52,531 nt of DNA. It comes from an uncultured Collinsella sp. Its GTDB lineage: Bacteria > Actinomycetota > Coriobacteriia > Coriobacteriales > Coriobacteriaceae. This document shows positions 52,526-52,531 of this stretch, piece by piece. Every line of letters starts with the position of its first letter. Positions within the stretch are counted from its first letter, which is position 1. Location of the stretch: assembly GCA_958415525.1 (NCBI GenBank), contig CATYZE010000016.1:1-52531 (forward strand), given 5' to 3'. The notes under the pieces are model-generated. The model was not told where the DNA came from, searched no databases, and saw only the letters and a program-made list of their open reading frames with translations. The position numbers and the translations under genes are program-made.

Positions 52526-52531
52526 CCCTTT

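Overview
The window reads as a chromosome segment of a high-GC, anaerobic gut actinobacterium of the class Coriobacteriia, most likely Collinsella or a close relative. The grounds are an hspR-containing dnaK operon, hydrogenase maturation genes, PTS-based sugar uptake, a LuxR-type regulator fused to a polytopic membrane domain (common in this class), strong G/C preference at third codon positions, and AGGAGG-like ribosome sites. This assignment is inferred from gene content; no rRNA or other marker gene is present.

Layout. 1-5.5 kb: the tail of an unknown region, then the heat-shock operon dnaK-grpE-dnaJ-hspR (minus strand) and a small 2[4Fe-4S] ferredoxin. 5.5-9.4 kb: the NAD synthesis operon nadA-nadB-nadC with its probable repressor niaR (minus strand), behind a 19-bp-arm palindrome that is the likely operator. 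9.8-18.7 kb: a 2218-residue cell-surface protein with duplicated MBG-type repeats, divergent from a LytTR response regulator and GHKL histidine kinase pair. 18.8-27 kb: a protein with remote uracil-DNA-glycosylase-like features, thioredoxin, a small helical protein, nikR, and hypF-hypC-hypD-hypE followed by a HAD phosphatase. 27-36.5 kb: a lipoprotein, PTS IIA, a GH1 6-phospho-beta-glucosidase, an AraC regulator divergent from a GH106-like hydrolase, an RpiR regulator and pyrE. 36.6-42 kb: a four-gene operon of unknown function (two paralogous lipoproteins, a zinc-ribbon protein and a membrane-anchored protein) and a membrane-bound LuxR regulator. 42-51 kb: an apiosidase-like hydrolase, PTS IIBC, an esterase, a DUF1593 hydrolase-like protein and a second GH1 enzyme. 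51-52.5 kb: an AAA ATPase flanked on both sides by the same pair of hairpin repeats.

How the genes work together. Carbohydrate genes dominate the second half. None of the glycosidases shows a signal peptide, so the likely picture is import of small plant glycosides, partly as phosphosugars through PTS IIBC with the separate IIA, and cleavage in the cytoplasm. The two GH1 genes share the same two upstream boxes at the same distance from their starts, so they are probably co-regulated. NikR beside hypFCDE links nickel to hydrogenase maturation.

The most unusual content is non-coding. Five copies of a structured element (long outer stem, two conserved internal loops, variable apical hairpin) lie at gene 3' ends or in a leader and show compensatory base changes. 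They look like a structured RNA family, possibly the published Collinsella-1 motif, which could not be checked here. About a dozen further families of long, near-perfect inverted repeats fill the intergenic spaces. One of them, 207 nt long, sits inside hypF in frame as exactly 69 codons.
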